Part shown: in pieces, positions 1-7,420 of the stretch | How the letters are laid out: every line of letters begins with the position of its first letter | Numbering within the stretch: the first letter of the stretch is position 1 | Assembly (NCBI GenBank): GCA_937886445.1 | Contig: CALGBY010000041.1 | Location: 1-9,800 of the forward strand | Length of the DNA: 9,800 bases | Origin: an uncultured Clostridia bacterium | GTDB taxonomy: Bacteria > Bacillota > Clostridia > Christensenellales > Aristaeellaceae | Direction of reading: 5' to 3' | Program-made: the position numbers and the translations under genes | The notes under the pieces: generated by a model | Seen by the model: only the letters and a program-made list of their open reading frames with translations | Told to the model about the DNA's origin: nothing | The model's database searches: none

Positions 1-49
1 GACGGAAAATCTGCTTGAAACTGCACATTCCTCATTTTAGAGACACACC
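1..49 (-). repeat. Left copy of a 49-bp inverted repeat
   Basis: These bases are the reverse complement of 9726-9774 with one mismatch (position 30 against 9745). The match stops at position 50, so the inner boundary is clear. The outer boundary is not visible because the window begins here. The sequence has no strong internal hairpin. No transposase lies nearby. It is most likely one member of a dispersed intergenic repeat family or the end of a mobile element; which of these cannot be decided from this window. Confidence 0.9.
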
Positions 50-76
50 CTAAAATAATTTTTCAAAACCCATGAG

Positions 77-90
77 GTTATGCGCATAAC
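77..90. promoter_or_regulatory. Perfect 14-bp palindrome, candidate operator of the sugar operon
   Basis: GTTATGCGCATAAC is its own reverse complement and lies 84 bases before the GH66 start codon. A central CG inside an A/T-flanked palindrome is the usual form of LacI-family operators, which commonly control sugar operons. A weak promoter could overlap it: TTCAAA at 62-67, 17 bases, then CATAAC at 85-90. A second weak candidate is TTGTGA at 94-99 with TATTCT at 117-122. No regulator gene for it lies in the window. That it is an operator is inference. Confidence 0.45.
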
Positions 91-112
91 ATATTGTGAT
101 ATATGGATCATG

Positions 113-147
113 ATGATATTCTTGCAGTGTCGGGAATATCATTTTTT
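113..147 (+). terminator. Leader hairpin followed by T-run (terminator or attenuator)
   Basis: ATGATATTC (113-121) pairs perfectly with GAATATCAT (134-142) around a 12-base loop, followed directly by TTTTT (143-147), then G and more T-rich sequence. The shape is that of an intrinsic terminator, but the stem is A/T-rich and so probably weak. It sits between the candidate operator and the GH66 start. It could end transcription from a gene to the left of the window, or act as an attenuator in the operon leader. Confidence 0.45.
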
Positions 148-173
148 GTTTCCTTTTTGAAAGGAGCATCCGT

Positions 174-1868
174 ATGAGGATCGAGACTTTCGGAGCCATT
201 TACCGCAGCGGTGCTGAAGTGCAGTGTCAAATTGCCGATATACCGCGCGGATGCAGTCATATACATATCACGCTTTTTCATATAGAAAACCTCGTAACCG
301 GCTGGCAGATCCCGGCCTCTCTCCGTGTGTTTTGTTTCAGTTTGCCGCAAACCGCCGATCAGGGATATCTTTTGAGAGGCGAAGCACTGGATGCTTCCGG
401 CGTCATCCTGGACAGCGCCTTTACCGCTGTGGATTGCTGTGAGAGTTGGACACGATTCCCGCGCTATGGATATATCTGGGACTATACGGAAACAGCAGAT
501 TATGAAGAAAAGATCCGTGAACTCAACCGTTATCATCTGAACGGGCTCCAATTCTATGACTGGCAGTATCGCCATCACAGACCGATGCCGGAAAACTGCA
601 GGGAATGGGATGACTGGTCCGGCAGGATGATCAGCGGAGCTACGCTGCGCGGCTATATCCGGGCTGCGCACGAAGCGGGCATGGTCTGCATGGCATACAA
701 TATGATCTATGCCGCAAATCTGACCTATCTTACGGATGGAAGCGGGGTCTCTGAAAAATGGCGGCTGAAAAAAGCGGACGGCAGTGATTTTACCTGTGAT
801 ATGGACGCTTCACGGGGCCCGGTGGGTGTTCTGCAGTATTTCAATCCGCTGGATCAGAACTGGCAGCGTTATATTTTTGAAAAAGAAAATGAGGCCATGG
901 AGCTGTTTGGCTTTGATGGATGGCATGGAGACACCATCGGTGAGATGGGCCCGATGACCACATCTGATGGGCAGCCTCTCGGATACGCGGAAAATGGCGA
1001 GCCTGTCCATTGCGTGAAGGATTGCTATACACAATTTCTGAATGCCGCCGGGGCGGCGATCTTTCCGCGCTATCTCGCGTTCAACCCTGTGGGGGCACAG
1101 GGCATTGAAAATGTGAACAGAAGCAGAGTTGATGTGCTGTATACCGAATTCTGGCCATGGGATCGGGATGACCGTGGAGAATTCTATGACGATTATTTCA
1201 GCATTCATCGGGCGATCATCAATGCCCGGGAGCAAAGCGGCGGAAAATCCCTGATCGTTGCCGGTTATATCAACTACAAAAACCCGGCGGAATCCTTCAA
1301 TGAGCCCGCCGTCCGTCTGATGGATAGCGTGGTGTTTGCTTCCGGCGGTTCCAGAATAGAACTGGGTAACGGGGATGGGATGCTTTCCAACGAGTATTTC
1401 CCCGATGACCGCCATAAAAGCATGTCCGGTGAAACCAAACAGGCAGTAAAGCGGATGTATGACTTTATTACGGCCTATGAAAATCTGCTTCGGGACGGAC
1501 AGAAGCCGCTGGATACTTCTGTGACCGTCAGCGGGTGTTCCGTTTCGGAAACAGGGAGAGAAAATACGATCTGGCACTTCGGCATGGCCGATGAAGCATA
1601 CGAGGTGCATCACTTTATCAACCTGATCGGTACGGATGATAAATGGCGGGATACAGAGCAGAAAAAGCGTGAGCCTGTCCGGCAGCAGGGCTTATCGGTA
1701 AAGCTCTATACGGTCCGAAAGCCCGATGCCGTGTATCTTGCAAGCCCGGATGGAGCGGATCTTACGCCGCAGACAACAGACTTTGAAACCGGTCAGGATG
1801 ATCAGGGCAGGTTCATCATATTCAATATGCGGGAGCTTGTCTACTGGAATATGGTTTTTCTGCGCTGA
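174..1868 (+). CDS. GH66 dextranase / cycloisomaltooligosaccharide glucanotransferase-type enzyme, cytoplasmic
   Basis: The 564-residue protein resembles glycoside hydrolase family 66, whose members cut alpha-1,6-glucan (dextran) or make cyclic isomaltooligosaccharides by a retaining mechanism. Residues 1-92 look like an N-terminal beta domain. The catalytic barrel follows from 'RFPRYGYIWDY' (about 94-104), and residues from about 435 look like a C-terminal beta domain ending in a 'HHFINL' strand. The expected nucleophile is D253 in 'FDGWHGDTIG', and the acid/base is E325 in 'YTEFWPW'. Their 72-residue spacing is close to that of Streptococcus mutans dextranase. There is no signal peptide, unlike the usual secreted and larger family members, so it probably acts on imported oligosaccharides. 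The start is supported by AAGGAG at 161-166. Endodextranase and transglycosylase activity cannot be told apart here. It is the first gene of the sugar operon. Confidence 0.88.
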   Translation: MRIETFGAIYRSGAEVQCQIADIPRGCSHIHITLFHIENLVTGWQIPASLRVFCFSLPQTADQGYLLRGEALDASGVILDSAFTAVDCCESWTRFPRYGYIWDYTETADYEEKIRELNRYHLNGLQFYDWQYRHHRPMPENCREWDDWSGRMISGATLRGYIRAAHEAGMVCMAYNMIYAANLTYLTDGSGVSEKWRLKKADGSDFTCDMDASRGPVGVLQYFNPLDQNWQRYIFEKENEAMELFGFDGWHGDTIGEMGPMTTSDGQPLGYAENGEPVHCVKDCYTQFLNAAGAAIFPRYLAFNPVGAQGIENVNRSRVDVLYTEFWPWDRDDRGEFYDDYFSIHRAIINAREQSGGKSLIVAGYINYKNPAESFNEPAVRLMDSVVFASGGSRIELGNGDGMLSNEYFPDDRHKSMSGETKQAVKRMYDFITAYENLLRDGQKPLDTSVTVSGCSVSETGRENTIWHFGMADEAYEVHHFINLIGTDDKWRDTEQKKREPVRQQGLSVKLYTVRKPDAVYLASPDGADLTPQTTDFETGQDDQGRFIIFNMRELVYWNMVFLR

Positions 1869-1881
1869 AGCGCATGAAAAA
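1855..1881 (+). other. Stem-loop across the GH66 stop codon
   Basis: TTTTTC-TGCGC (1855-1865) pairs with GCGCA-T-GAAAAA (1870-1881). This gives 11 base pairs with one bulged T and a TGAA loop that contains the TGA stop. There is no T-run after it, so it is not an intrinsic terminator. It lies at the 5' edge of the binding-protein cistron and may act as an mRNA processing or stability element. The function is inferred. Confidence 0.4.
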
Positions 1882-1905
1882 TAATAAATTATGGAGGAGA
1901 AAACC

Positions 1906-3099
1906 ATGAAAAAGCTCGTATCCCTGCTTCTTTGCCTGGCTCTGTGCCTGAGCATGTTTGCCGCAGCGATGGCTGAAGACACGACCATTACTTTCTGGCA
2001 TACCTATGGCGATCAGGAGACCCCGATCATTGACGAAGTGATCATTCCCCTGTTCGAGGAGACCCACCCCGGCATCAAGGTGGAAGCGGTTCGCCAGAGC
2101 GGCGATTTCAACCAGATGCTGGTCACCGCTCTTGGTACAGGTGTGGTGCCCGATGTGGCCCGTGTGGACATTACCAAGACCAGCGCTTATGCAAAGCTCG
2201 GCGGCATCGTTCCCATGGATGAGATCGAAGGCTTTGCGGATTTGAAGGACACTGTGCTGGAAGGCCCTCTGTCTACCAACCTGTGGAACGGCCATTACTA
2301 TGGTCTGCCCCTGAACACCAACTGCAAGGCGGCTGTGGTCAACACGGAGGTGCTGAGATCTCTGGGTCTTGACGCTGTGCCCGCAACCATGGAAGAACTG
2401 ATCGAAGCCTGCCGTGCCAACGGTAACGGGGAATATAAGATCAATGTGTCCGGCGTAGGCGATTGGGATATGTACCCTTGGTTCTGGCTGTTCGGCGGTG
2501 TTATCACCGATGATGGCTTCACCAAAGCAAGCGGTTATCTGGACAGTGAGGCAAGCGTCAACGCCGTTAAGACCATCATGCAGCTGCATGAGGACAGTAT
2601 TTTTACCATCCGTGATGTGGACGGCACTCCCGATGCCTGGGACGGTATCAATTCACAGTACGCCATGTTCCTGGAGGGTCCCTGGTATCCGTTCTCCGAA
2701 ACGGTCGTACCGGCTGCGGTACCTGCCTATAACGGGCAGTCCGCTTCCGTTGTCGGCGGTGAAAACATCGTTATTTTCACCGGCAGCGAAAAGAAGGAAG
2801 CTGCATTTGAATTCGTTCAGTTCATGCTCAGCGAGAAAGTGCAGCTCAAGCTTCTCGAAGTAGGTGTGATCCCTACGCTTAAGAGCCTGGTGGAGAATGA
2901 CGCTGTGAAAAACGATGCCAAATGGAGCGTTTACATGCAGCAACTGGAATCCGCTAAGAGCCGTATCCCGACCCCTCAGGCTTCTGTTGTGGAACAGCTT
3001 TGGTCTGACGCCATGAACATGATCTTCCTGGAAGGCGCTGATGTTCAGGAGACCCTGACCGTGACTGCCGGATTGATCGACGAAGAACTGGCTAAGTAA
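1906..3099 (+). CDS. Sugar ABC transporter substrate-binding protein (CUT1, family 1 solute-binding protein)
   Basis: This 397-residue extracellular protein should capture a sugar, probably an isomaltooligosaccharide given its neighbours, and deliver it to the two permeases. Residues 1-23 form a signal peptide with a likely cut after AMA ('AAAMA|ED'). No lipobox is seen: the cysteines at 10 and 14 lack the L-[AS]-[GA]-C context, so surface attachment is unclear. Family features are the first strand 'TITFWHTYG' (about 27-35), 'PDVARVDI' (about 82-89), 'YYGLPLNTN' (about 131-139) and a late 'MFLEGPW' segment. An ATG at 1891 is in frame, but GGAGGA at 1893-1898 places the true start at 1906. The gene seems to prefer AAG, AAC and CTG codons more than its neighbours, which fits high expression. 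Confidence 0.92.
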   Translation: MKKLVSLLLCLALCLSMFAAAMAEDTTITFWHTYGDQETPIIDEVIIPLFEETHPGIKVEAVRQSGDFNQMLVTALGTGVVPDVARVDITKTSAYAKLGGIVPMDEIEGFADLKDTVLEGPLSTNLWNGHYYGLPLNTNCKAAVVNTEVLRSLGLDAVPATMEELIEACRANGNGEYKINVSGVGDWDMYPWFWLFGGVITDDGFTKASGYLDSEASVNAVKTIMQLHEDSIFTIRDVDGTPDAWDGINSQYAMFLEGPWYPFSETVVPAAVPAYNGQSASVVGGENIVIFTGSEKKEAAFEFVQFMLSEKVQLKLLEVGVIPTLKSLVENDAVKNDAKWSVYMQQLESAKSRIPTPQASVVEQLWSDAMNMIFLEGADVQETLTVTAGLIDEELAK

Positions 3100-3109
3100 A
3101 TCGTATACC

Positions 3110-3136
3110 GGGGAGATGGAGCTTTTTCATCTCCCC
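3110..3136 (+). other. Intercistronic stem-loop after the binding-protein gene
   Basis: GGGGAGATG (3110-3118) pairs perfectly with CATCTCCCC (3128-3136) around a 9-base loop. A TTTTT run comes only later (about 3145-3149), so termination would be partial at most. The position just after a binding-protein gene and before its permeases fits the mRNA-stabilising or attenuating hairpins known from maltose-type operons. An in-frame ATG at 3116 lies inside the stem, which argues against its use as the permease start. Confidence 0.6.
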
Positions 3137-3166
3137 CTTCAATCTTTTTCGGACTGGGAGGCTGCC

Positions 3167-4120
3167 ATGTCACAGACTGCAGAAATGAAAGCCCTTTTTC
3201 GCAACGAAAAGAAAATGCTGCGCAGAACGCGCGTTCATAATCTCGCGCCCGCGGCCTTTTTCGTGCTGCCCGGGTTGATCCTGGTGTGCGTGTTTATCCT
3301 CTATCCCATGTTTTTCAATATCAGGATCGGTTTTTCAAAATATGATATCGTGAACCGTACGATGTCGTGGATCGGGCTGGACAATTTCAGGGCATTGTTC
3401 ACGGAACGAGGGAACAAGCTGGGGCTGGCGATCCGGAATAATTTTCTGTACGCCTTTGTGACCACTCCGTTCATCATGCTGTTCGGACTCATTTTTGCCG
3501 TCATGATAAATCGGCTGAAACGCTTTGGCGTTTTCTTCAGGACCTGCTTTTATCTGCCGGTCATTACCAGCTGGGTCGTGGTCGGAAATGTATTCTCCTA
3601 TATGTTCAATGCCGGCGGGGCCGGTTTGATCAATTATCTGCTCAGGGATGTGTTTCATTTGCAGGATGCCTATGTGCCCTGGCTGCAGCGCACATGGTCG
3701 GCCAATACGGTCATTTGGCTGCTGGGCATTTGGAAAAACATCGGCTGGGCTATGATCATTTATCTGGCGGGCCTTCAGGGGATCAGCGGCGACCTGTATG
3801 AAGCCAGCTCCATTGAAGGTGCGGGCGCTGCACAGCAATTTATGTATATCACCGTCCCGATGCTGAAAAGCACAACATTCTATGTTCTGGTCAATATGGT
3901 GATCGGCGCCTTTGGCGTTTTCATTCAGGTCATGATGCTGACCGGCGGAAACCCGCGGGGAACGACCTCTGTTCTCCAGTATCTTTTGTATGATAAGGCC
4001 TTCAATCTGTTTGAGTTCGGACAGGGCGCTGCCATCGGTCTGATCACCGCGGCCCTGGTGTTGATCACCACTGTGGTCATGAATAAGGTATTTCATACAG
4101 AAGGGGGAAAGGAAGCATGA
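3167..4120 (+). CDS. CUT1 sugar ABC transporter permease, MalF/LacF-like
   Basis: This 317-residue inner-membrane protein forms half of the transport channel. A basic N-terminus (about 10-25) is followed by a first membrane helix at about 27-49 and further hydrophobic segments at about 92-114, 126-147, 182-203, 234-257 and 288-305. The cytoplasmic EAA loop that docks the ATPase is visible as 'YEASSIEGAG' (211-220), ending in 'ITVP' (228-231), close to the EAA-x3-G-x9-I-x-LP consensus. The start is taken at 3167, behind GGGAGG at 3156-3161. A longer version from 3116 would begin inside the intercistronic hairpin. It overlaps the next permease by four bases (ATGA), which implies translational coupling. 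No ATPase subunit is encoded nearby. Confidence 0.93.
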   Translation: MSQTAEMKALFRNEKKMLRRTRVHNLAPAAFFVLPGLILVCVFILYPMFFNIRIGFSKYDIVNRTMSWIGLDNFRALFTERGNKLGLAIRNNFLYAFVTTPFIMLFGLIFAVMINRLKRFGVFFRTCFYLPVITSWVVVGNVFSYMFNAGGAGLINYLLRDVFHLQDAYVPWLQRTWSANTVIWLLGIWKNIGWAMIIYLAGLQGISGDLYEASSIEGAGAAQQFMYITVPMLKSTTFYVLVNMVIGAFGVFIQVMMLTGGNPRGTTSVLQYLLYDKAFNLFEFGQGAAIGLITAALVLITTVVMNKVFHTEGGKEA

Positions 4121-4962
4121 GATTTGCGAAAAAAAGCCTGAAGATCCTGTTTCTGCTGATCTCGGTATGCATCTTTATTCTGCCTTTCTGGTTTATGCTT
4201 TGCAATTCCTTCGAGGAATTCAGCTATGTATTGCCAAATCCCCCGCATCTGTTTCCGAGCAGGATCAGCTTTGCGGCATATGAGCATGTATTGAACCAAT
4301 CCACGCTTCCCAAAAGCATTCTGAACAGTGTGGAGATCACATTGCTGACCACCGTGTTTACTGTGCTGATCTCCTCCCTGTCCGCGTATGGATTCGGCCG
4401 CATTGATTTTTGGGGAAAAGAGATCCTGTTCAAAATCTATCTGTTTACTTTGATGCTGCCCGGCTTTCTGGGCATCATACCGCAGTTTATGGTATTACAG
4501 CACATCGGTACTGCTCCCGGCGGCCTGGTAGGCACCAAGCCGGGACTGATACTCCTGTATGTCGGTACCGGCGTTTGCGGAAATACCTTTTTCCTGCGCG
4601 GACACATGGCGGCGCTTCCCAGAGAATTGGAGGAGGCTGTCCGTATCGACGGAGGCGGGCACATGACCACTTTCTTCCGGGTGATGCTGCCGCTTGCCCT
4701 GCCCTCCATCGGCACGCTGGCGATCTTCTGCCTGCAGGGCACCTGGGAGGAGTTCTTTTCGGCCAAGGTGATCCTCGGCGCTGTGCAAAGCAACATTACC
4801 CTTCCCGTGATGATCGAGTCTCTGAAAGGCGCGCACAGTACCCGCTGGGAATGGATATTTGCTGCTTCTATCCTTGCACAGATACCGATGATCATCATGT
4901 TTGCCGTTTTCCAAAAGAATTTTGTGGTATCCGGGCTGTCGGAGGGTTCCGTAAAAGCATGA
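4117..4962 (+). CDS. CUT1 sugar ABC transporter permease, MalG/LacG-like
   Basis: This 281-residue inner-membrane protein is the second channel subunit of the same importer. The first membrane helix is at about 9-28, and further hydrophobic segments are at about 72-92, 106-126, 141-160, 195-210 and 246-268. The EAA loop reads 'LEEAVRIDGGG' (171-181) and ends at 'VMLP' (189-192). The C-terminal 'VSGLSEGSVKA' is the usual MalG-type ending (GL-x-G-x-VK). The ATG lies within the TGA stop of the preceding permease. The next gene starts 16 bases after this stop. Substrate specificity comes from the binding protein and is not readable here. Confidence 0.93.
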   Translation: MRFAKKSLKILFLLISVCIFILPFWFMLCNSFEEFSYVLPNPPHLFPSRISFAAYEHVLNQSTLPKSILNSVEITLLTTVFTVLISSLSAYGFGRIDFWGKEILFKIYLFTLMLPGFLGIIPQFMVLQHIGTAPGGLVGTKPGLILLYVGTGVCGNTFFLRGHMAALPRELEEAVRIDGGGHMTTFFRVMLPLALPSIGTLAIFCLQGTWEEFFSAKVILGAVQSNITLPVMIESLKGAHSTRWEWIFAASILAQIPMIIMFAVFQKNFVVSGLSEGSVKA

Positions 4963-4978
4963 TAAGGTAGGGATCAGC

Positions 4979-6760
4979 ATGAATTATCAGGTGACAGGGA
5001 ATGAATATGTCTCTTTACCGGCGATCCGTGAAACGGACGGAGCGGTGGAAAATATCTCTTTTCTTTACATGGGTGTCAAGGGCATGCTGGAAATGTACGG
5101 ACGGGATGGCTTTTTGAAGCCCTACATCGTTATTGACGGAAAGGAGGCAGCCCTTCAGCCCACATGGAGCAGGGAGCATTTCTGGATCCCGGCCTGGACA
5201 TGCGTGCAGGGTGATATTGCTTTCCGATGTGTTTATCTGGCACCCATCGGGGAACGGGGCTTCCTGATCCATCTTGAGATCGGCAATAACAGCACAGCCG
5301 AAGCGGATGTTCTGCTCGGTGTCCGCGGAGATTGGTATCAAACGAAGCACATGGTGAATGAATCCATAGAACTGACGGAGGGAAAACACAGCAGGGAATC
5401 CGGCTGGAATCACATGTTTGTTTTCAGCCAGATACCGGGGATCCCTCTCTTTGCCTTTGCCCCGATCACCGGGGATCATCAGGCCTTCAGCGATATCGAT
5501 CAGGGCGCGGAGTGGACGCTGGACGACTTCTGCTTTGATATTTTCAAGCGGAAGCGTCTGCCTTGCGGGCAGGGGACGGAGCTTGATATTTTCTTCGGCA
5601 TCGGATATGAAGAAGTTGCTGCCGCCACATCCGCCAAGGAAATGCTTCGCAAAGGATACGATCTTTTGCACAGGAGCAGCGTTGACTGGCTGTCCGCACA
5701 TGAAAAACACATCAACGATCAAGCTCTTTGCGACATGCTGAACACAAATCTGTTCTTTTCCTTTTTCTTTGCTTCGGGCCGTACGATCGATACGGAGGAG
5801 CTTTGTATGATGACCTCGCGCAGTCAACGATATTATGTGTCCGCCGCGTATTGGGATCGGGACAGCCTTCTTTGGGCATTTCCCGCTATTTGTGAAACAG
5901 ACAGTGAATACGCCGGAGAATTGCTGCTGTCTGTTTTTGAAAAGCAGGGAAGGAATTTCGGTGTTCACAGCCGTTATATCGACGGAACTGTACTGGAGCC
6001 GGGTTTTGAGCTGGACGAGCTTTGCGCGCCGGTGATCGCTCTGGAACGGTATATCAGCTGTACGGGGAACAGGGAGATCATATGCGACCCGCGTGTTCGG
6101 ACACATTTGAACGGGATCCTGCAGAAATTGCAAAAAAGAAAGGCTGATGCGGCCGATCTGTATCAGACCTTTCTTCAGCCTACCGATGATATGCACAATT
6201 TTAAGTACCTTACATATGATAATGTGCTCGTGTGGCGCGCGCTGAACGCACTGGCAGAGCTGTTGGACAGGCCGGAGCTCAGAGAAGCTGCATCCCGTGT
6301 GCGTGACGCCGTATGGCGGCACTGCGTGGCCTGCAGCGAGGGCAAAAGGGTGTTCGCCTGGTCAGTCGATCTGCAGGGGAAATGGGATATCTATGATGAA
6401 CCGCCCGGATCTTTGCTGCTGCTGCCCTTTTATGGCTTTTGTGATACGGATGACGAGGTGTGGAGGAATACGGCGGAAACCATTCGCGGCAGAGACTACC
6501 CGCTGTCGTTTTCCGGGCATCCGATCGCGGAGATCGGCTGCAGGCATGCCGCGCATCCCTGGCTTTTATCCATCTGCAACAGCCTTTTATCCGGCCATGC
6601 CGGGTCGGCATTGAGACATTTGAAATTGACAAGCCTGGATAATGGTATCGCATGCGAAAGCATCAATGAGGATACCGGCTTATGCGAAACCGGGGAGGCC
6701 TTTGCCACCTGCGCGGGGTTCCTCGCGTTTGCTTTGCTTCATGCCGCGAATAATGTATGA
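4979..6760 (+). CDS. Probable (alpha/alpha)6-barrel glycoside hydrolase, exo-alpha-glucosidase-like
   Basis: This 593-residue protein has no signal peptide and so should be cytoplasmic. Residues 1 to about 210 look like a beta-sandwich domain. Residues from about 245 look like a six-hairpin helical barrel. 'YYVSAAYWDRDSLLWAFPAI' (285-304) and the acidic 'PGFELDEL' (341-348) resemble active-site segments of six-hairpin families such as GH15, GH125 or GH133. 'YDEPPGS' (472-478) and 'CESINEDTG' followed by 'TGEAFATCAGF' (559-581) look like further conserved motifs. Candidate catalytic acids include D293, D295, E344, D346, E474 and E560; I cannot choose among them. Next to GH66 and an importer, the simplest role is trimming imported alpha-1,6-gluco-oligosaccharides to glucose. 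An exo-mannosidase role is the main alternative. AAGGTAGGG upstream supports the start. Confidence 0.65.
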   Translation: MNYQVTGNEYVSLPAIRETDGAVENISFLYMGVKGMLEMYGRDGFLKPYIVIDGKEAALQPTWSREHFWIPAWTCVQGDIAFRCVYLAPIGERGFLIHLEIGNNSTAEADVLLGVRGDWYQTKHMVNESIELTEGKHSRESGWNHMFVFSQIPGIPLFAFAPITGDHQAFSDIDQGAEWTLDDFCFDIFKRKRLPCGQGTELDIFFGIGYEEVAAATSAKEMLRKGYDLLHRSSVDWLSAHEKHINDQALCDMLNTNLFFSFFFASGRTIDTEELCMMTSRSQRYYVSAAYWDRDSLLWAFPAICETDSEYAGELLLSVFEKQGRNFGVHSRYIDGTVLEPGFELDELCAPVIALERYISCTGNREIICDPRVRTHLNGILQKLQKRKADAADLYQTFLQPTDDMHNFKYLTYDNVLVWRALNALAELLDRPELREAASRVRDAVWRHCVACSEGKRVFAWSVDLQGKWDIYDEPPGSLLLLPFYGFCDTDDEVWRNTAETIRGRDYPLSFSGHPIAEIGCRHAAHPWLLSICNSLLSGHAGSALRHLKLTSLDNGIACESINEDTGLCETGEAFATCAGFLAFALLHAANNV

Positions 6761-6770
6761 TCAGCCGGAT

Positions 6771-6795
6771 GCCGGGAGCGCGGCCCGGCTTTTTT
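6771..6795 (+). terminator. Rho-independent terminator of the sugar operon
   Basis: GCCGGG (6771-6776) pairs with CCCGGC (6784-6789) around a 7-base loop and is followed at once by six T (6790-6795). It lies 10 bases after the last stop codon of the operon. It is not symmetric: the minus-strand reading lacks a T-run, so it should not serve the convergent gene. Confidence 0.9.
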
Positions 6796-6827
6796 GCTGC
6801 GGAGACCGCGAATTATCGGATGAAGGA

Positions 6828-7262
6828 TCATTTTTCGATTTCTTCCAGTATCCTTACCGCGGATCTGATCAGCCGGGGGCATATTTCGGTAAAGCAATGA
6901 TGTTCCCGGGCGTATCGCAGGCCGTCCGGAACGGTTATGTCGCACCCGAGAAGCGTATTGCAGATATATGAGCCGTTTTCCGCCTTGAAGCGTTCCAGAT
7001 ACTCCGCTGTTTTCCGGTTCGCCTCCGCTTTGCTTTCCGTATCTTCCTTTCTGCAGTGGCCGTGCTTCATGCCCAGCACCATCAGCGCGCCGGAGCACGC
7101 GCCGCACACCTCGCCCTTTCTCATGCCGCTGTTGAAGCAGCAGGCGATCCTGAGCGCCTGTTCCTCCGTTATCCCAAGCTCTTCCGCGTAGGCCGCAAGA
7201 ACGGCCTGTGAGCAGTAGAACTGATCGGCATACAGGGCCAGCGCTTTTTCTTCATGTGTCAT
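6828..7262 (-). CDS. C_GCAxxG_C_C family protein (putative redox protein)
   Basis: This 144-residue cysteine-rich protein belongs to the C_GCAxxG_C_C family, small proteins of anaerobes thought to carry redox-active cysteines or a metal/cofactor; the exact activity is not established. The spaced cysteines are C17 ('YCSQAVL'), C41-C42, C53 and C56 in 'GEVCGACSGALMVLG' (50-64), C101 and C107 ('CNTLLGCD'), and C123 and C128 near the C-terminus. No signal peptide or membrane helix is seen. Longer in-frame starts exist, to 7319, but GGGAGG at 7271-7276, eight bases ahead, fixes the start at 7262. It is convergent with the sugar operon and divergent from the MarR-type gene, and a structured leader precedes it. 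Confidence 0.85.
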   Translation of the reverse strand: MTHEEKALALYADQFYCSQAVLAAYAEELGITEEQALRIACCFNSGMRKGEVCGACSGALMVLGMKHGHCRKEDTESKAEANRKTAEYLERFKAENGSYICNTLLGCDITVPDGLRYAREHHCFTEICPRLIRSAVRILEEIEK

Positions 7263-7287
7263 GTGTTTATCCTCCCTGATCTCAAAT

Positions 7288-7365
7288 AACGATGCTCCCC
7301 GCACGGCAAAAGAGATCATCAGGCCGAAACGCGTGTTTCGTTTCTCTTTCGCGGGGGGCCTCGTT
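7288..7365 (-). promoter_or_regulatory. Structured 5' leader of the C_GCAxxG_C_C gene, possible cis-regulatory RNA
   Basis: The 78 bases fold into a long imperfect hairpin. AACGA (7288-7292) pairs with TCGTT (7361-7365), 7294-7302 with 7351-7359 (nine pairs, one G-T), AAAGAGA (7309-7315) with TCTCTTT (7343-7349), and CGAAAC (7325-7330) with GTTTCG (7335-7340). Read on the minus strand, loop bases CCUGAU (7323-7318) are complementary to AUCAGG (7280-7275), which overlaps the ribosome binding site. That would allow a pseudoknot that hides the site. There is no T-run, so control of translation is more likely than termination. I do not recognise it as a known riboswitch class. Confidence 0.5.
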
Positions 7366-7374
7366 ACCGTTTCT

Positions 7375-7402
7375 ATTTTATTTTTTTCCGCCGAAAAGTC
7401 AA
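7375..7402 (-). promoter_or_regulatory. Candidate promoter of the C_GCAxxG_C_C gene
   Basis: On the minus strand, TTGACT (7402-7397) is followed after 16 bases by TAAAAT (7380-7375). Both hexamers match the sigma-A consensus at five of six positions. Transcription would begin near 7368, giving a leader of about 105 bases that covers the structured element. An upstream alternative uses TTGACA at 7437-7432 with CATTAT at 7415-7410. Confidence 0.6.
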
Positions 7403-7420
7403 CGGGTCCATAATGTTTAC

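Noticed and set aside
810..1613. 267-codon open frame on the minus strand
   Set aside because: It is antisense to the GH66 catalytic region, with no start signal or domain.
1822..2589. 255-codon open frame on the minus strand
   Set aside because: It is opposite the clearly real binding-protein gene and has no motif or start signal.
3335..4096. 253-codon open frame on the minus strand
   Set aside because: It is antisense to the first permease. The His/Gln/Asp-rich translation mirrors hydrophobic codons on the other strand.
4410..4970. 186-codon frame on the + strand inside the second permease
   Set aside because: It is out of frame with a gene carrying the EAA motif. Its Arg/Pro/His-rich translation is a shadow.
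5015..6322. 435-codon open frame on the minus strand
   Set aside because: It lies wholly opposite the operon-final hydrolase, has no ribosome binding site or recognisable domain, and has a low-complexity composition rich in Cys, His, Pro and Arg, typical of shadow frames.
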